Positions 7,483 through 14,833 of a DNA stretch of 36,977 bases are shown piece after piece. The notes beneath the pieces were generated by a model. That model did no database searches and was not told where the DNA came from. It saw only the letters and a program-made list of their open reading frames with translations. Every line of letters starts with the position of its first letter. The stretch's first letter is position 1. Position numbers and translations under genes: made by a program. The stretch is from Bacteroidales bacterium (GTDB lineage Bacteria; Bacteroidota; Bacteroidia; Bacteroidales; Marinilabiliaceae). Location of the stretch: contig JAKSLG010000022.1 of NCBI GenBank assembly GCA_024401295.1, forward strand, positions 1-36,977, given 5' to 3'.

Positions 7483-8559
7483 GAGCTCTGGAACTTTGCT
7501 TGCTGCGATGAGTGCATTTTCATCGGTGAGGTTGGCGTAATACTTGGCCGTGGTGCTGATGTTGGAATGGCCGAGTAACTTGCTCACTGTGTAGATGTCG
7601 ACGCCATTGTTGATGAGCATAACGCCGTAGGTGTGACGTGCGATGTGGAAGTGAAGATTCTTGGTTATTCCTGCGTAGGTCTGAATTTTTTTGAGTTTCG
7701 TGTTTATGTTTACTGCACTTGAAAGCCTTGGGAAAACCAATTGATCATCAGCCCTACGCTCACCGAGAAGAGAAACGGCAGTCATATTGAGTGGCAGCAA
7801 AGTGTAAGCGTATGCGTTGCCAGTCTCGTCTATCTGCGTCTTCTGCTGAGAAAACATGAGTCGGTTATCCTTGCGAACCTCGCCCCAAGTGAGCTTGCGA
7901 ATGTCGGAGAAACGAAGACCAGTGTAGCAAGCAAAGAGGAAAGCACGCTTGTCGTCGTTGTTGCCCCAACCTTTTTGGAGTTCCTTGAGTGAGCGAAGCT
8001 CGTCGATGGTGAGGTAGGTGACAGGATGGATGGCCAACTTACACTTTGGGAAGTTGTTGAGTACTGAAGGCGAAACAAGGTTGTCAGCAATGCCAGCTTT
8101 GAGAGCCGATTTCAGGCAAGCCATATATGTGTATATGGTATTGCCGGAAAGTACTGAAGTGAGGTGCTCGTGAAACTTCTGCACGTCCTTGTCGGTGAAT
8201 GTGCTGAAAGGTGTGCCTTCGGCAAATACCTTGCTGAACTGCGATGCAGTGGAAGCACCGATGTTCTTGCATCTGTAGTTACGGATGTAAGAAAGGACCG
8301 ATACAGATTTCTGCGACTTGGTCTTGATCAGACCCTCGGTGGCATCTGAGAGGATGGCATCCTCTTTCTTGTTTCGGAGGTTGAGAGCAGCACGCTCAAC
8401 GTCCTTGTTAGCTTCACGTGTGGCCTTGTCCGTGTGGATGAGGTCGACGTAGAGTTTCAAATACTCGTAATAGCGTTTGCCATTACGATACCAATCCAAA
8501 TAATAAGAACCTTGGCCATCAGCCAATTTCTTGATGCGAAGTTTTACTATCTGTTTCAT
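7480..8559 (-). CDS. int: Tyrosine-type site-specific recombinase (integrase)
   Basis: A 359-aa phage/ICE-type integrase. The N-terminal about 150 residues comprise an arm-binding region (MKQIVKLRIKKL...YYLDWYRNGKRYYEYLKLYV) and a SAM-like core-binding domain. The catalytic domain covers about 195-345: first Arg in CYTGLRFSDIRKL, then HIARHTYG (H-x-x-R), LLGHSNISTTAKYY with the conserved His, and the nucleophile Tyr in KYYANL. The Met at 8557-8559 fits family starts; an upstream ATG at 8622 would add 21 hydrophobic residues and precede the likely promoter. It catalyses integration and excision of the element. It faces the replication genes convergently. Confidence 0.93.
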   Translation of the reverse strand: MKQIVKLRIKKLADGQGSYYLDWYRNGKRYYEYLKLYVDLIHTDKATREANKDVERAALNLRNKKEDAILSDATEGLIKTKSQKSVSVLSYIRNYRCKNIGASTASQFSKVFAEGTPFSTFTDKDVQKFHEHLTSVLSGNTIYTYMACLKSALKAGIADNLVSPSVLNNFPKCKLAIHPVTYLTIDELRSLKELQKGWGNNDDKRAFLFACYTGLRFSDIRKLTWGEVRKDNRLMFSQQKTQIDETGNAYAYTLLPLNMTAVSLLGERRADDQLVFPRLSSAVNINTKLKKIQTYAGITKNLHFHIARHTYGVMLINNGVDIYTVSKLLGHSNISTTAKYYANLTDENALIAASKVPEL

Positions 8560-8579
8560 AATCAAAGACTTTAGTACTA

Positions 8580-8610
8580 TAAATATACAAAAAATCTGCG
8601 AGATAGCAAA
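8580..8610 (-). promoter_or_regulatory. Promoter of the integrase gene
   Basis: Read on the minus strand, TTTG (8610-8607) is followed after exactly 19 bases by TATATTTA (8587-8580). That is one base off the TAnnTTTG consensus. It lies 20 bases upstream of the chosen integrase start and supports that start. Confidence 0.65.
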
Positions 8611-8659
8611 CTGAAAAAACAATTATTTATTAGCTATATAAAAATATTTTGGGGTGCTT

Positions 8660-8709
8660 CGAGAAACGGTTTCTCGTGAGAAACGAGAAACGAAATAGAA
8701 ACGGTTTCT
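8660..8709. repeat. GAGAAACG box cluster upstream of the integrase
   Basis: A perfect 17-bp palindrome (8660-8676, CGAGAAACGGTTTCTCG) is followed by two direct GAGAAACG boxes (8678-8692) and a second 13-bp copy of the palindrome core at 8697-8709, 35 bases after the first. This density of one motif in both orientations beside an integrase gene suggests integrase arm sites, excisionase sites, or operators at the attachment end. Confidence 0.7.
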
Positions 8710-8732
8710 TTTGAAAAGGACGTAAAAGGTTT

Positions 8733-8798
8733 GTGTCATTCTCTACGGATGAGGTGTACCGAAGTGTGCTAACTCATTGATATTGTAGGGAATGACAC
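8733..8798. repeat. Large inverted repeat near the right end of the element
   Basis: Arms 8733-8746 and 8785-8798 match at 13 of 14 positions, and inner 5-bp arms 8749-8753 and 8773-8777 extend the stem. It lies between the integrase box cluster and the tape-measure fragment, where the attachment site would be expected. The remaining stretch 8799-8918 is AT-rich with no motif I can name. Confidence 0.6.
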
Positions 8799-8918
8799 TG
8801 ATTTGTGTAATAATGTGCGGTTGTGTTGTTGGGATAGATAAAAATATATAATAAGCAAAGAAATAAACACATTTTAACAAAAAAATAGACAACGGCAATC
8901 GGCTTAATTCAATAAACT

Positions 8919-9371
8919 ATGACAAGAGAAGGAAAATTAGAATTCTGTCATTGCTGCAAAGGTGTAGATGGCAGCCAAATAGATTACGATGATTTAAATT
9001 GGGATACCGAAATGCTATGGTTTGAAGGCATTTTAGACAAATTCGTTCTTCATTTATCTTTTCTGCTTTTGCGTTTTGCACAATTTGCTGCACAGGTGAA
9101 CGGCATGAGCAAAGCCATGGGCGAGTTCTCGGCAAAGGTGGAAGGCACACAGGGCTGGATTATAAAACTGCACTCGAAACTGGCTACGTTCGACCTTCTG
9201 AGCAATGCAGCCCTGAAAACGGCAGATGTTTTCGGCAGGTTCAGCGAGAGCGGAACAGAACATGACAAGCGTATGCACGAGCTCAGCGCCATTGCCGGCG
9301 TAACGGGTCCGATGCTAAGAGAGATTGAGGACTACGCACGGTCGAGCGCCAAGGCATTCGATTTTACATAA
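8919..9371 (+). pseudogene. Chimeric ORF ending in a phage tail tape-measure fragment
   Basis: A 150-aa frame. Residues about 60-150 (VNGMSKAMGEFSAKVEG..., then HDKRMHELSAIAGVTGP and DYARSSAKAFDFT) look like the start region of a phage tail tape-measure protein, normally many hundreds of residues long. The frame stops just where such proteins would continue. The first about 55 residues do not fit a tape-measure start and include an odd hydrophobic patch (FVLHLSFLLLRF), so the frame looks like a fusion. There are no neighbouring tail genes. I read it as a prophage remnant at or next to the element's right junction. The N-terminal part might instead belong to an unrelated small protein. Confidence 0.55.
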
Positions 9372-9442
9372 TAAAATTTTCTTCTAAAATTATTGGTAGA
9401 CCAATAAATTCTGAAAATTTACTCATTGTGAAACATTGATTG

Positions 9443-9487
9443 TATTAAAACTAAAACTTGGTGCTATTTTTTCAATAACACCAAGTT
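9443..9487 (-). terminator. Rho-independent terminator of the rpe operon
   Basis: Arms AACTTGGTG (9455-9463) and CACCAAGTT (9479-9487) pair perfectly, with an extra 4-bp inner stem. On the minus strand a TTTTAGTTTT run follows. It starts 34 bases after the rpe stop codon. Confidence 0.85.
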
Positions 9488-9520
9488 CGTTATGCGTGTT
9501 GTGGATTTGTCTTTCTTGAG

Positions 9521-10165
9521 TTAAAGCGTTTTCATCCAAGAGATTGTGCCTTGCGGATCATCGCTTCCAAAGACAAAGCTTCCAGCTACGAGTGCTGTGA
9601 TGCCGGCCTCGGCTGCCATTGGCGCCGTCGTCTTGTCGATGCCTCCGTCAACCTCGATGATTGTGTTCAAGCCTTTGCGTTCAATCATTGCGCGCAATCT
9701 GCGAGCTTTGTCGAGAGTGTTCATGATGAATTTCTGACCACCGAAACCTGGGTTTACGGACATAAGCAAAACCATGTCAACATCGGCGATGATATCTTCG
9801 AGCACTTCAACAGGTGTGTGTGGGTTGAGTGTCACAGCCGGACGCATGCCGGCTTCACGAATCTGCTGAATCGTGCGATGAAGGTGGCGGCATGCTTCAT
9901 AGTGGACATTGAGAATGTCGGCACCGAGATCGCGAAACATTCCGATGTAGCGCTCTGGGTCAACAATCATCAAGTGGACATCGAGAGGCTTCTTGGCGTG
10001 TTTCTTGATATATTTAATGACTGGTGAGCCGAACGAAATGTTTGGCACAAAAACGCCGTCCATAACGTCAACGTGGAACCAGTCTGCCTGACTATTGTTT
10101 ATCATTTCGCAGTCACGCTGCAAATTGCCGAAATCGGCTGATAATAATGAAGGTGAAACTATCAT
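9521..10165 (-). CDS. rpe: Ribulose-phosphate 3-epimerase
   Basis: A 214-aa cytosolic TIM-barrel enzyme that interconverts ribulose-5-phosphate and xylulose-5-phosphate in the pentose phosphate pathway. Seen directly: the start MIVSPSLLSADFGN, the metal/catalytic strand WFHVDVMDGVFVPN, LDVHLMI with the conserved His, LMSVNPGFGGQKF, the acid-bearing EVDGGI strand, and the phosphate-binding LVAGSFVFG. The start at 10165 matches family length; the frame is open to 10246 but without homology. It is last in a four-gene minus-strand run (panB, RluA-family, TsaC-like, rpe) with gaps of 6-23 bases and a strong terminator. Confidence 0.96.
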   Translation of the reverse strand: MIVSPSLLSADFGNLQRDCEMINNSQADWFHVDVMDGVFVPNISFGSPVIKYIKKHAKKPLDVHLMIVDPERYIGMFRDLGADILNVHYEACRHLHRTIQQIREAGMRPAVTLNPHTPVEVLEDIIADVDMVLLMSVNPGFGGQKFIMNTLDKARRLRAMIERKGLNTIIEVDGGIDKTTAPMAAEAGITALVAGSFVFGSDDPQGTISWMKTL

Positions 10166-10188
10166 AATGTTCTCTGAAATATGCGTTT

Positions 10189-10806
10189 TTATTCTATCAG
10201 TTCTCCCTTGCCCTGACGCAGGATTTCGAAATCGCCTGATGTGCAATCGACGACCGTCGATCCTTCGTAACCGCCATAGCCTCCGTCAATTACGATGTCG
10301 GCAAACGAGCCTATGCGTTCCTCGATGAGCTCCGGATCACAAATATACTCGTCGTCATCATCATCTGCATTTTTTACAGATGTTGAAAGCACTGGATTGC
10401 CGAGCATGCGAACAATCTCCCGAATGATCTTGTTGTCGGGAATGCGAATGCCGACAGTCTTTTTCGAAGCCTTGAAAAGCTTTGGGACATTGCTGTTTGC
10501 TTCGAGTATGAATGTGAACGGCCCTGGCAGATTACGCTTCATCAGCTTAAACGTATGGTTGTCCATCGGCTTGACGTAATCCGAGATGTGGCTCATGTCG
10601 TGGCAGATGAACGAGAGATTTGTCTTTTTTGCGTTGATATCCTTGAAACGCAATATTTTTTCGACAGCCTGCTGGTTCGTAATGTCACATCCGATGCCAT
10701 AGACGGTATCGGTTGGATATACCACGATGCCGCCATTGCGGAGACATTCAACGACTTTGTTGACGTTGCGCTCGTCTGGATTATCTGGATGAATGCGTAT
10801 GAGCAT
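10189..10806 (-). CDS. Sua5/YciO/YrdC-family protein (threonylcarbamoyl-AMP synthase-like)
   Basis: A 205-aa YrdC-fold protein. The family makes threonylcarbamoyl-AMP from Thr, bicarbonate and ATP for the tRNA t6A37 modification. Seen: GGIVVYPTDTVYGIGCD near residue 30, the KKTNLSFICHD segment, LPGPFTFIL, KTVGIRIPD, and STVVDCTSG near the end. The wording of these motifs is closer to the YciO branch (KRxxxxSFIC) than to TsaC proper, so the exact substrate is not certain. An unusual run of five Asp lies about residue 149. It starts 6 bases after the pseudouridine synthase gene stops. Confidence 0.88.
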   Translation of the reverse strand: MLIRIHPDNPDERNVNKVVECLRNGGIVVYPTDTVYGIGCDITNQQAVEKILRFKDINAKKTNLSFICHDMSHISDYVKPMDNHTFKLMKRNLPGPFTFILEANSNVPKLFKASKKTVGIRIPDNKIIREIVRMLGNPVLSTSVKNADDDDDEYICDPELIEERIGSFADIVIDGGYGGYEGSTVVDCTSGDFEILRQGKGELIE

Positions 10807-10812
10807 AAGGAC

Positions 10813-11490
10813 TTATTCGTTGATATCAAAGACATGCCAAACGCGATCGGATGGCAGCGGTGCGATGATTTTTATTGGTTCGTTTTTCACAGGGTGGATA
10901 AATTCGATTGAGCGTGCGTGGAGGTTGATTCCACCACCTTCAATCGAGCGTTTCGCGCCATATTTGAGGTCGCCTCTGATTGGACATCCGATGCGTGAAA
11001 GCTGTGCGCGGATTTGATGATGGCGGCCCGTCTTCAAGCTGATTTTCAGCAAGTTGATATTTTCGGCGCTGGCAAGCAACTTGTATGATAGAATAGCTTC
11101 CTTGTAGCCGCTGCGTGGACTAATTGAAACGAGCGCACGGTTTTTCTCCTCGTTTTTGCCCATGTAGTGGTGAAGTTCCTCTTCAACTTGAGGCGGACGA
11201 TTCTGGGTGATGGCGAGGTATGTCTTCTTGATTGTCTTGTCAACAAACATTTGATTCAGACGGCTCAACGCCTTGCTTGTGCGTGCGAAAATCACAACGC
11301 CGCTCACCGGACGGTCGAGTCTGTGAACTATGCCCAGAAATACGTCGCCTGGTTTGTTGTATTTCTCTTTGATATACGCCTTAACCTCGTCGGCAAGCGT
11401 CTTGTCGCCAGTCTTGTCGCTCTGAACGATGTCAGAGTTTGTCTTGTTGACGGCAATGATATGATTGTCTTCGTAAAGAATATCAAGCAT
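10813..11490 (-). CDS. RluA-family pseudouridine synthase
   Basis: A 225-aa RNA pseudouridine synthase. The catalytic motif HRLDRPVSG near residue 57 contains the conserved Asp. LKTGRHHQIRAQLSRIGCPI and GDLKYGA follow as in the RluA/RluC/RluD group. There is no N-terminal S4 domain, and the length is short for RluC/RluD, so the target base cannot be assigned. It sits between panB (23 bases upstream) and the TsaC-like gene (6 bases downstream), so two of the four genes in this run modify RNA. Confidence 0.93.
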   Translation of the reverse strand: MLDILYEDNHIIAVNKTNSDIVQSDKTGDKTLADEVKAYIKEKYNKPGDVFLGIVHRLDRPVSGVVIFARTSKALSRLNQMFVDKTIKKTYLAITQNRPPQVEEELHHYMGKNEEKNRALVSISPRSGYKEAILSYKLLASAENINLLKISLKTGRHHQIRAQLSRIGCPIRGDLKYGAKRSIEGGGINLHARSIEFIHPVKNEPIKIIAPLPSDRVWHVFDINE

Positions 11491-11513
11491 GATAATAATA
11501 TCCTTTTGTGCGT

Positions 11514-12335
11514 TTAATACTGTTCCTTGTCGTTAGGGAAATTCACTGCTTTCACGTCGCTCACATAATTCTCGACAGCACCAGCAATCTCTTCATACAA
11601 ATGATGGTAGCGGCGAAGGAAACGAGGCGAGAATTCGTTTGTTATGCCGAGCATATCGTGTATGACAAGTACCTGACCGTCAACTTGATTGCCTGCGCCG
11701 ATGCCAATGATTGGAATCTTCAATTCTGAGGCAACTTGAGCAGCGAGTTTGGCTGGAATTTTCTCAAGTACGATTGCGAAGCATCCGGCGTCCTCGAGCA
11801 GATGGGCGTCGCGAATGAGCTTTTGTGCCTCGGCTTCATCTTTTGCACGGACTGTGAAAGTGCCGAACTTGTTGATTGACTGAGGAGTAAGTCCAAGATG
11901 TCCCATGATTGGAATACCTGCCGAGAGGATTCGCTGAACAGACTCGAGAATCTCTTCGCCACCTTCGATTTTAATGGCGTCAGCGCCTGTCTCTTTCATC
12001 ACGCGAACGGCCGAGTTGAGAGCCTCTTTCGAGTTGCCCTGATATGTGCCGAACGGAAGATCGACAACAACGAGTGCACGTTTGACAGCTCTGACAACAG
12101 ATGCGCCATGATAGATCATCTGGTCGAGCGTGATTGGAAGCGTCGTGTTCCATCCAGCCATCACGTTCGATGCCGAGTCGCCGACCAGGATGGCGTCGAT
12201 TCCGGCGTTGTCAACAATGCGGGCCATCGAGTAGTCATACGATGTGAGCATCGAGATCTTCTCGCCACGTTGTTTCATCTCGCCAAAGCTGAAGGTCGTG
12301 ACCTTCTTCTTGTTATTCTCAACTGCTGCAGACAT
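11514..12335 (-). CDS. panB: 3-methyl-2-oxobutanoate hydroxymethyltransferase
   Basis: A 273-aa cytosolic enzyme for the first committed step of pantothenate synthesis: ketoisovalerate plus methylene-tetrahydrofolate to ketopantoate. Seen: [20 protein letters not shown], the metal-binding [44 protein letters not shown], and the C-terminal [18 protein letters not shown]. Length and motifs are those of an intact PanB. It is the first gene of the panB to rpe run. Confidence 0.97.
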   Translation of the reverse strand: MSAAVENNKKKVTTFSFGEMKQRGEKISMLTSYDYSMARIVDNAGIDAILVGDSASNVMAGWNTTLPITLDQMIYHGASVVRAVKRALVVVDLPFGTYQGNSKEALNSAVRVMKETGADAIKIEGGEEILESVQRILSAGIPIMGHLGLTPQSINKFGTFTVRAKDEAEAQKLIRDAHLLEDAGCFAIVLEKIPAKLAAQVASELKIPIIGIGAGNQVDGQVLVIHDMLGITNEFSPRFLRRYHHLYEEIAGAVENYVSDVKAVNFPNDKEQY

Positions 12336-12364
12336 TTTGAGTACTTTTTTATGTTATTGGGATG

Positions 12365-12372
12365 CAAAGTTA
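12365..12372 (-). promoter_or_regulatory. -7 box of the panB operon promoter
   Basis: On the minus strand TAACTTTG fits TAnnTTTG, 29 bases before the panB ATG. A run of seven T just upstream (about 12375-12381) follows a weak CACG/CGTG hairpin and may also terminate the pbpC transcript. No clear -33 box. Confidence 0.5.
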
Positions 12373-12415
12373 TCTAAAAAAACAACACGTTCGCATCTGC
12401 GTGGCCGTCATTTGG

Positions 12416-14674
12416 TCAGTTCGCGGTAAAACTGACGCTTCGGCTCGAACCTTGCTCATCGACGACGGTTATGGTATGCATGCCAGGTTTTGGATCGATG
12501 GCCATTTCGTGGCGGTCTCTTGTTTCGCCGATGTATGAGCCGTCGAGGTGCCAGAAAAGATGTGCTCCACTGCGATTACATGCCACTCGCACGACTGTTT
12601 TTTCGCGTGTTCCGCCGAAGTTTTTTGGCAATGCAATAGTGGCTCCGTTTTGCGGATAGATAAACTCAATCGCGCGGCTGTTGTCTTCGCATCCGCTTCG
12701 CATTGGTGGCAGCGAACGATAGTCGGCATGTCGTTTCTTGTAGTAATATTCCTGTGTCGGCGGAAGCACGAACCATGTCGTGTCGTGCATGTTCGCAATG
12801 CTTTCGCAAGAACTGTTCACACGCCACTTCAAATCCTTGGTAGTGTGTATTATACGGCAGTAGTGGCACGGCTTTGTCTCTGCTGATTTCAGGGGCATGA
12901 CAAGCGTGTCGACGACTGCGCAGATGTCTGTTGCGATGCATCCGCTCTGTCGGCAGACAGGTGTGAATTCCATGTCGGATAGTGGCTCTTCGAACCATCC
13001 GCCGTCGGGCAGCATCGCAAAGACATCGAACAAGAGCGGCGCTGCATAGCCGATTCCGGTGAGTCCGGCGCGACCTTCGCCCGTGGCATTGCCGACCCAC
13101 ACTCCGACGATGTGCTTGGGTGTGATTCCGATTGCCCATCCATCACGGCTGCCCCAGCTGGTTCCGGTCTTCCATGCGATGCGTTTCATCGAGCGGAATT
13201 GTTGCCAGTCGGCCTCTTCTTCGGGCCTGTTCACGGCGCTCATCGCTTCAAGCGCAAACCAGATGCCCGATTCGCTCATGATCTTGCCGTTGTTGTGGAT
13301 GAAATTATAGTATATGTGGCATAGATCCCAAAGCGTGGCTTCTGCTCCGCCAAGGATCAGCGATGCTCCATAGTGATCTTCGCTGAAGCGTAATGTCGTC
13401 ATTCCCAGAGTCTTGAGCTCGTTCATGAAGCGACTAGTGTTATGCTGCGAAAGCATTCTGACAAGCGGAACATTGAGCGAGAGCGATACCGCTTCGTCTG
13501 CATGGACGGCACCGCTGAATGTGCGGCTGAAGTTGTGGGGCGTGAAACCGTTGATGCTCAGCGGAGTATCGGCAATCAGCATGCGCGGAGTGATTTCGCC
13601 GTTGCTGATCATAGCGGCATAGAGCAGTGGCTTCAGAAGGCTGCCCGGACTGCGTTCGCTCTGGATGATATCAACGTCTTTGGCTTCGGTGCCGTTCGTC
13701 GCATTGCCAATGTATGCAATGACGTCGGCCGTCTGTGCGTCGAGCACGAGGACTGCGATGTTCTCGATATGGTTGGCCCTGTTCGATGTTGCGTGGCTGT
13801 TGGCCGTGTTTTGCACGCGTTTCTGCAGGTTGGCATCAATCTGGCTGTGCGTTGTCTGCCCTTTGGCTGTTCTGCCTACGAAATCCAGGAAGTGAGGAGC
13901 GTCGTTGGGTAGCGGAAGTGGCTGGCCGACAAGTGGTTCCATCTTTGCCAAATCGCACTCTTCTCGCGTGATGGTTTGCTGTTCGCATAGCATTTCGAGC
14001 AGCATGTCGCGCTTTTTCTTCAGCTCATTTCGATTGCGTCCGACATTGACAAGCGAAGGAGAGTTTGGCAAGACTGCCAATGTTGCACATTCTGCCCACG
14101 AAAGGCTCCATGCATCGCGGCCGAAATAGCGCCATGCAGCGGCCTGAAGACCAACGACATTGCCGCCCATCGGCGCCTCTGAAGCATACGCCCGCAGAAT
14201 CTCATCTTTCGAGTGAAATGTCTCTATGTCGATTGCCCAAAGCGATTCGACAATCTTCTGCCAGAAAGTTCGGCTCTGATTGCCGCGAGCCATGCGTGCA
14301 ACCTGCATCGTCAGCGTGCTTCCGCCTTCTGCAAACCGACCTTTTGCTATGTCGTTTTTGACGGCGCGGGCAAGTGCAATCGGGTCTATGCCCCAATGCC
14401 ATCTGAAGCGCCTGTCTTCATAGCAAATGATGCAATCGCGGAATTTGTCCGGAACGCTGTCGATCGGGCCGAAGCGCCACTGTCCGTCGTCTGCAATACG
14501 TGCGCCAAGCAGACGTCCGTCGCGGTCGTAAACAACCGTTGCCGTCGGCCGTCCGAAGAGCGTGCCCGGCATCGCGATGTGAACAATCAGCATGACCACG
14601 AAAAACATCGCAGCGCTGATGACTAAAGGCTTTACAAGATTATGTCTGAAATATCTTTTCAATGAAAATAACAT
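12416..14674 (-). CDS. pbpC: Penicillin-binding protein 1C
   Basis: A 752-aa class A penicillin-binding protein that polymerises and cross-links peptidoglycan at the periplasmic face. An N-terminal membrane anchor covers about 16-36. The GT51 glycosyltransferase domain (about 60-235) shows EDRRFRWHWGIDP and GGSTLTMQVARM. The transpeptidase domain shows the S-x-x-K motif in SPGSLLKP near 343, SLN in SLSLNVPLV, and KTGTSWGSRDGWAIG near 510. The last about 90 residues form the BiPBP_C Ig-like domain typical of the 1C type. It is separate from the panB run, which has its own -7 box. Confidence 0.95.
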   Translation of the reverse strand: MLFSLKRYFRHNLVKPLVISAAMFFVVMLIVHIAMPGTLFGRPTATVVYDRDGRLLGARIADDGQWRFGPIDSVPDKFRDCIICYEDRRFRWHWGIDPIALARAVKNDIAKGRFAEGGSTLTMQVARMARGNQSRTFWQKIVESLWAIDIETFHSKDEILRAYASEAPMGGNVVGLQAAAWRYFGRDAWSLSWAECATLAVLPNSPSLVNVGRNRNELKKKRDMLLEMLCEQQTITREECDLAKMEPLVGQPLPLPNDAPHFLDFVGRTAKGQTTHSQIDANLQKRVQNTANSHATSNRANHIENIAVLVLDAQTADVIAYIGNATNGTEAKDVDIIQSERSPGSLLKPLLYAAMISNGEITPRMLIADTPLSINGFTPHNFSRTFSGAVHADEAVSLSLNVPLVRMLSQHNTSRFMNELKTLGMTTLRFSEDHYGASLILGGAEATLWDLCHIYYNFIHNNGKIMSESGIWFALEAMSAVNRPEEEADWQQFRSMKRIAWKTGTSWGSRDGWAIGITPKHIVGVWVGNATGEGRAGLTGIGYAAPLLFDVFAMLPDGGWFEEPLSDMEFTPVCRQSGCIATDICAVVDTLVMPLKSAETKPCHYCRIIHTTKDLKWRVNSSCESIANMHDTTWFVLPPTQEYYYKKRHADYRSLPPMRSGCEDNSRAIEFIYPQNGATIALPKNFGGTREKTVVRVACNRSGAHLFWHLDGSYIGETRDRHEMAIDPKPGMHTITVVDEQGSSRSVSFTAN

Positions 14675-14735
14675 TGTTGGGCAAAATGCCGTGCAAGATT
14701 AATTATTTTTAGCATAAATGCAAAATGAATAGGCA

Positions 14736-14743
14736 TAACTTTG
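14736..14743 (+). promoter_or_regulatory. Possible -7 box for the TPR/SpoIIE gene
   Basis: TAACTTTG fits TAnnTTTG and lies 90 bases before the ATG at 14834, in the 159-base gap between divergent genes. That would give a leader of about 85 bases. No convincing -33 box is visible. Confidence 0.4.
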
Positions 14744-14833
14744 CACAGCGAAAAAATGTTCGTTTTTGTTGCATTCAAAATTTCATTTTTTCGCGGATTA
14801 TTATTATAATCGCATTTTGAAAACCACTACTGT

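Noticed and set aside
8655-8800. CRISPR-like array
   Set aside because: The repeated boxes are short, in both orientations, and not separated by regular unique spacers; no cas genes are present.
2966-8918. Attachment-site core from the shared CAATCGG near 2975 and near 8895
   Set aside because: Only about 8 bases match, which is expected by chance over such distances.
12889-13146. Several 70-160 residue plus- and minus-strand frames inside pbpC
   Set aside because: Antisense and out-of-frame shadows of a gene with complete GT51 and transpeptidase motifs.
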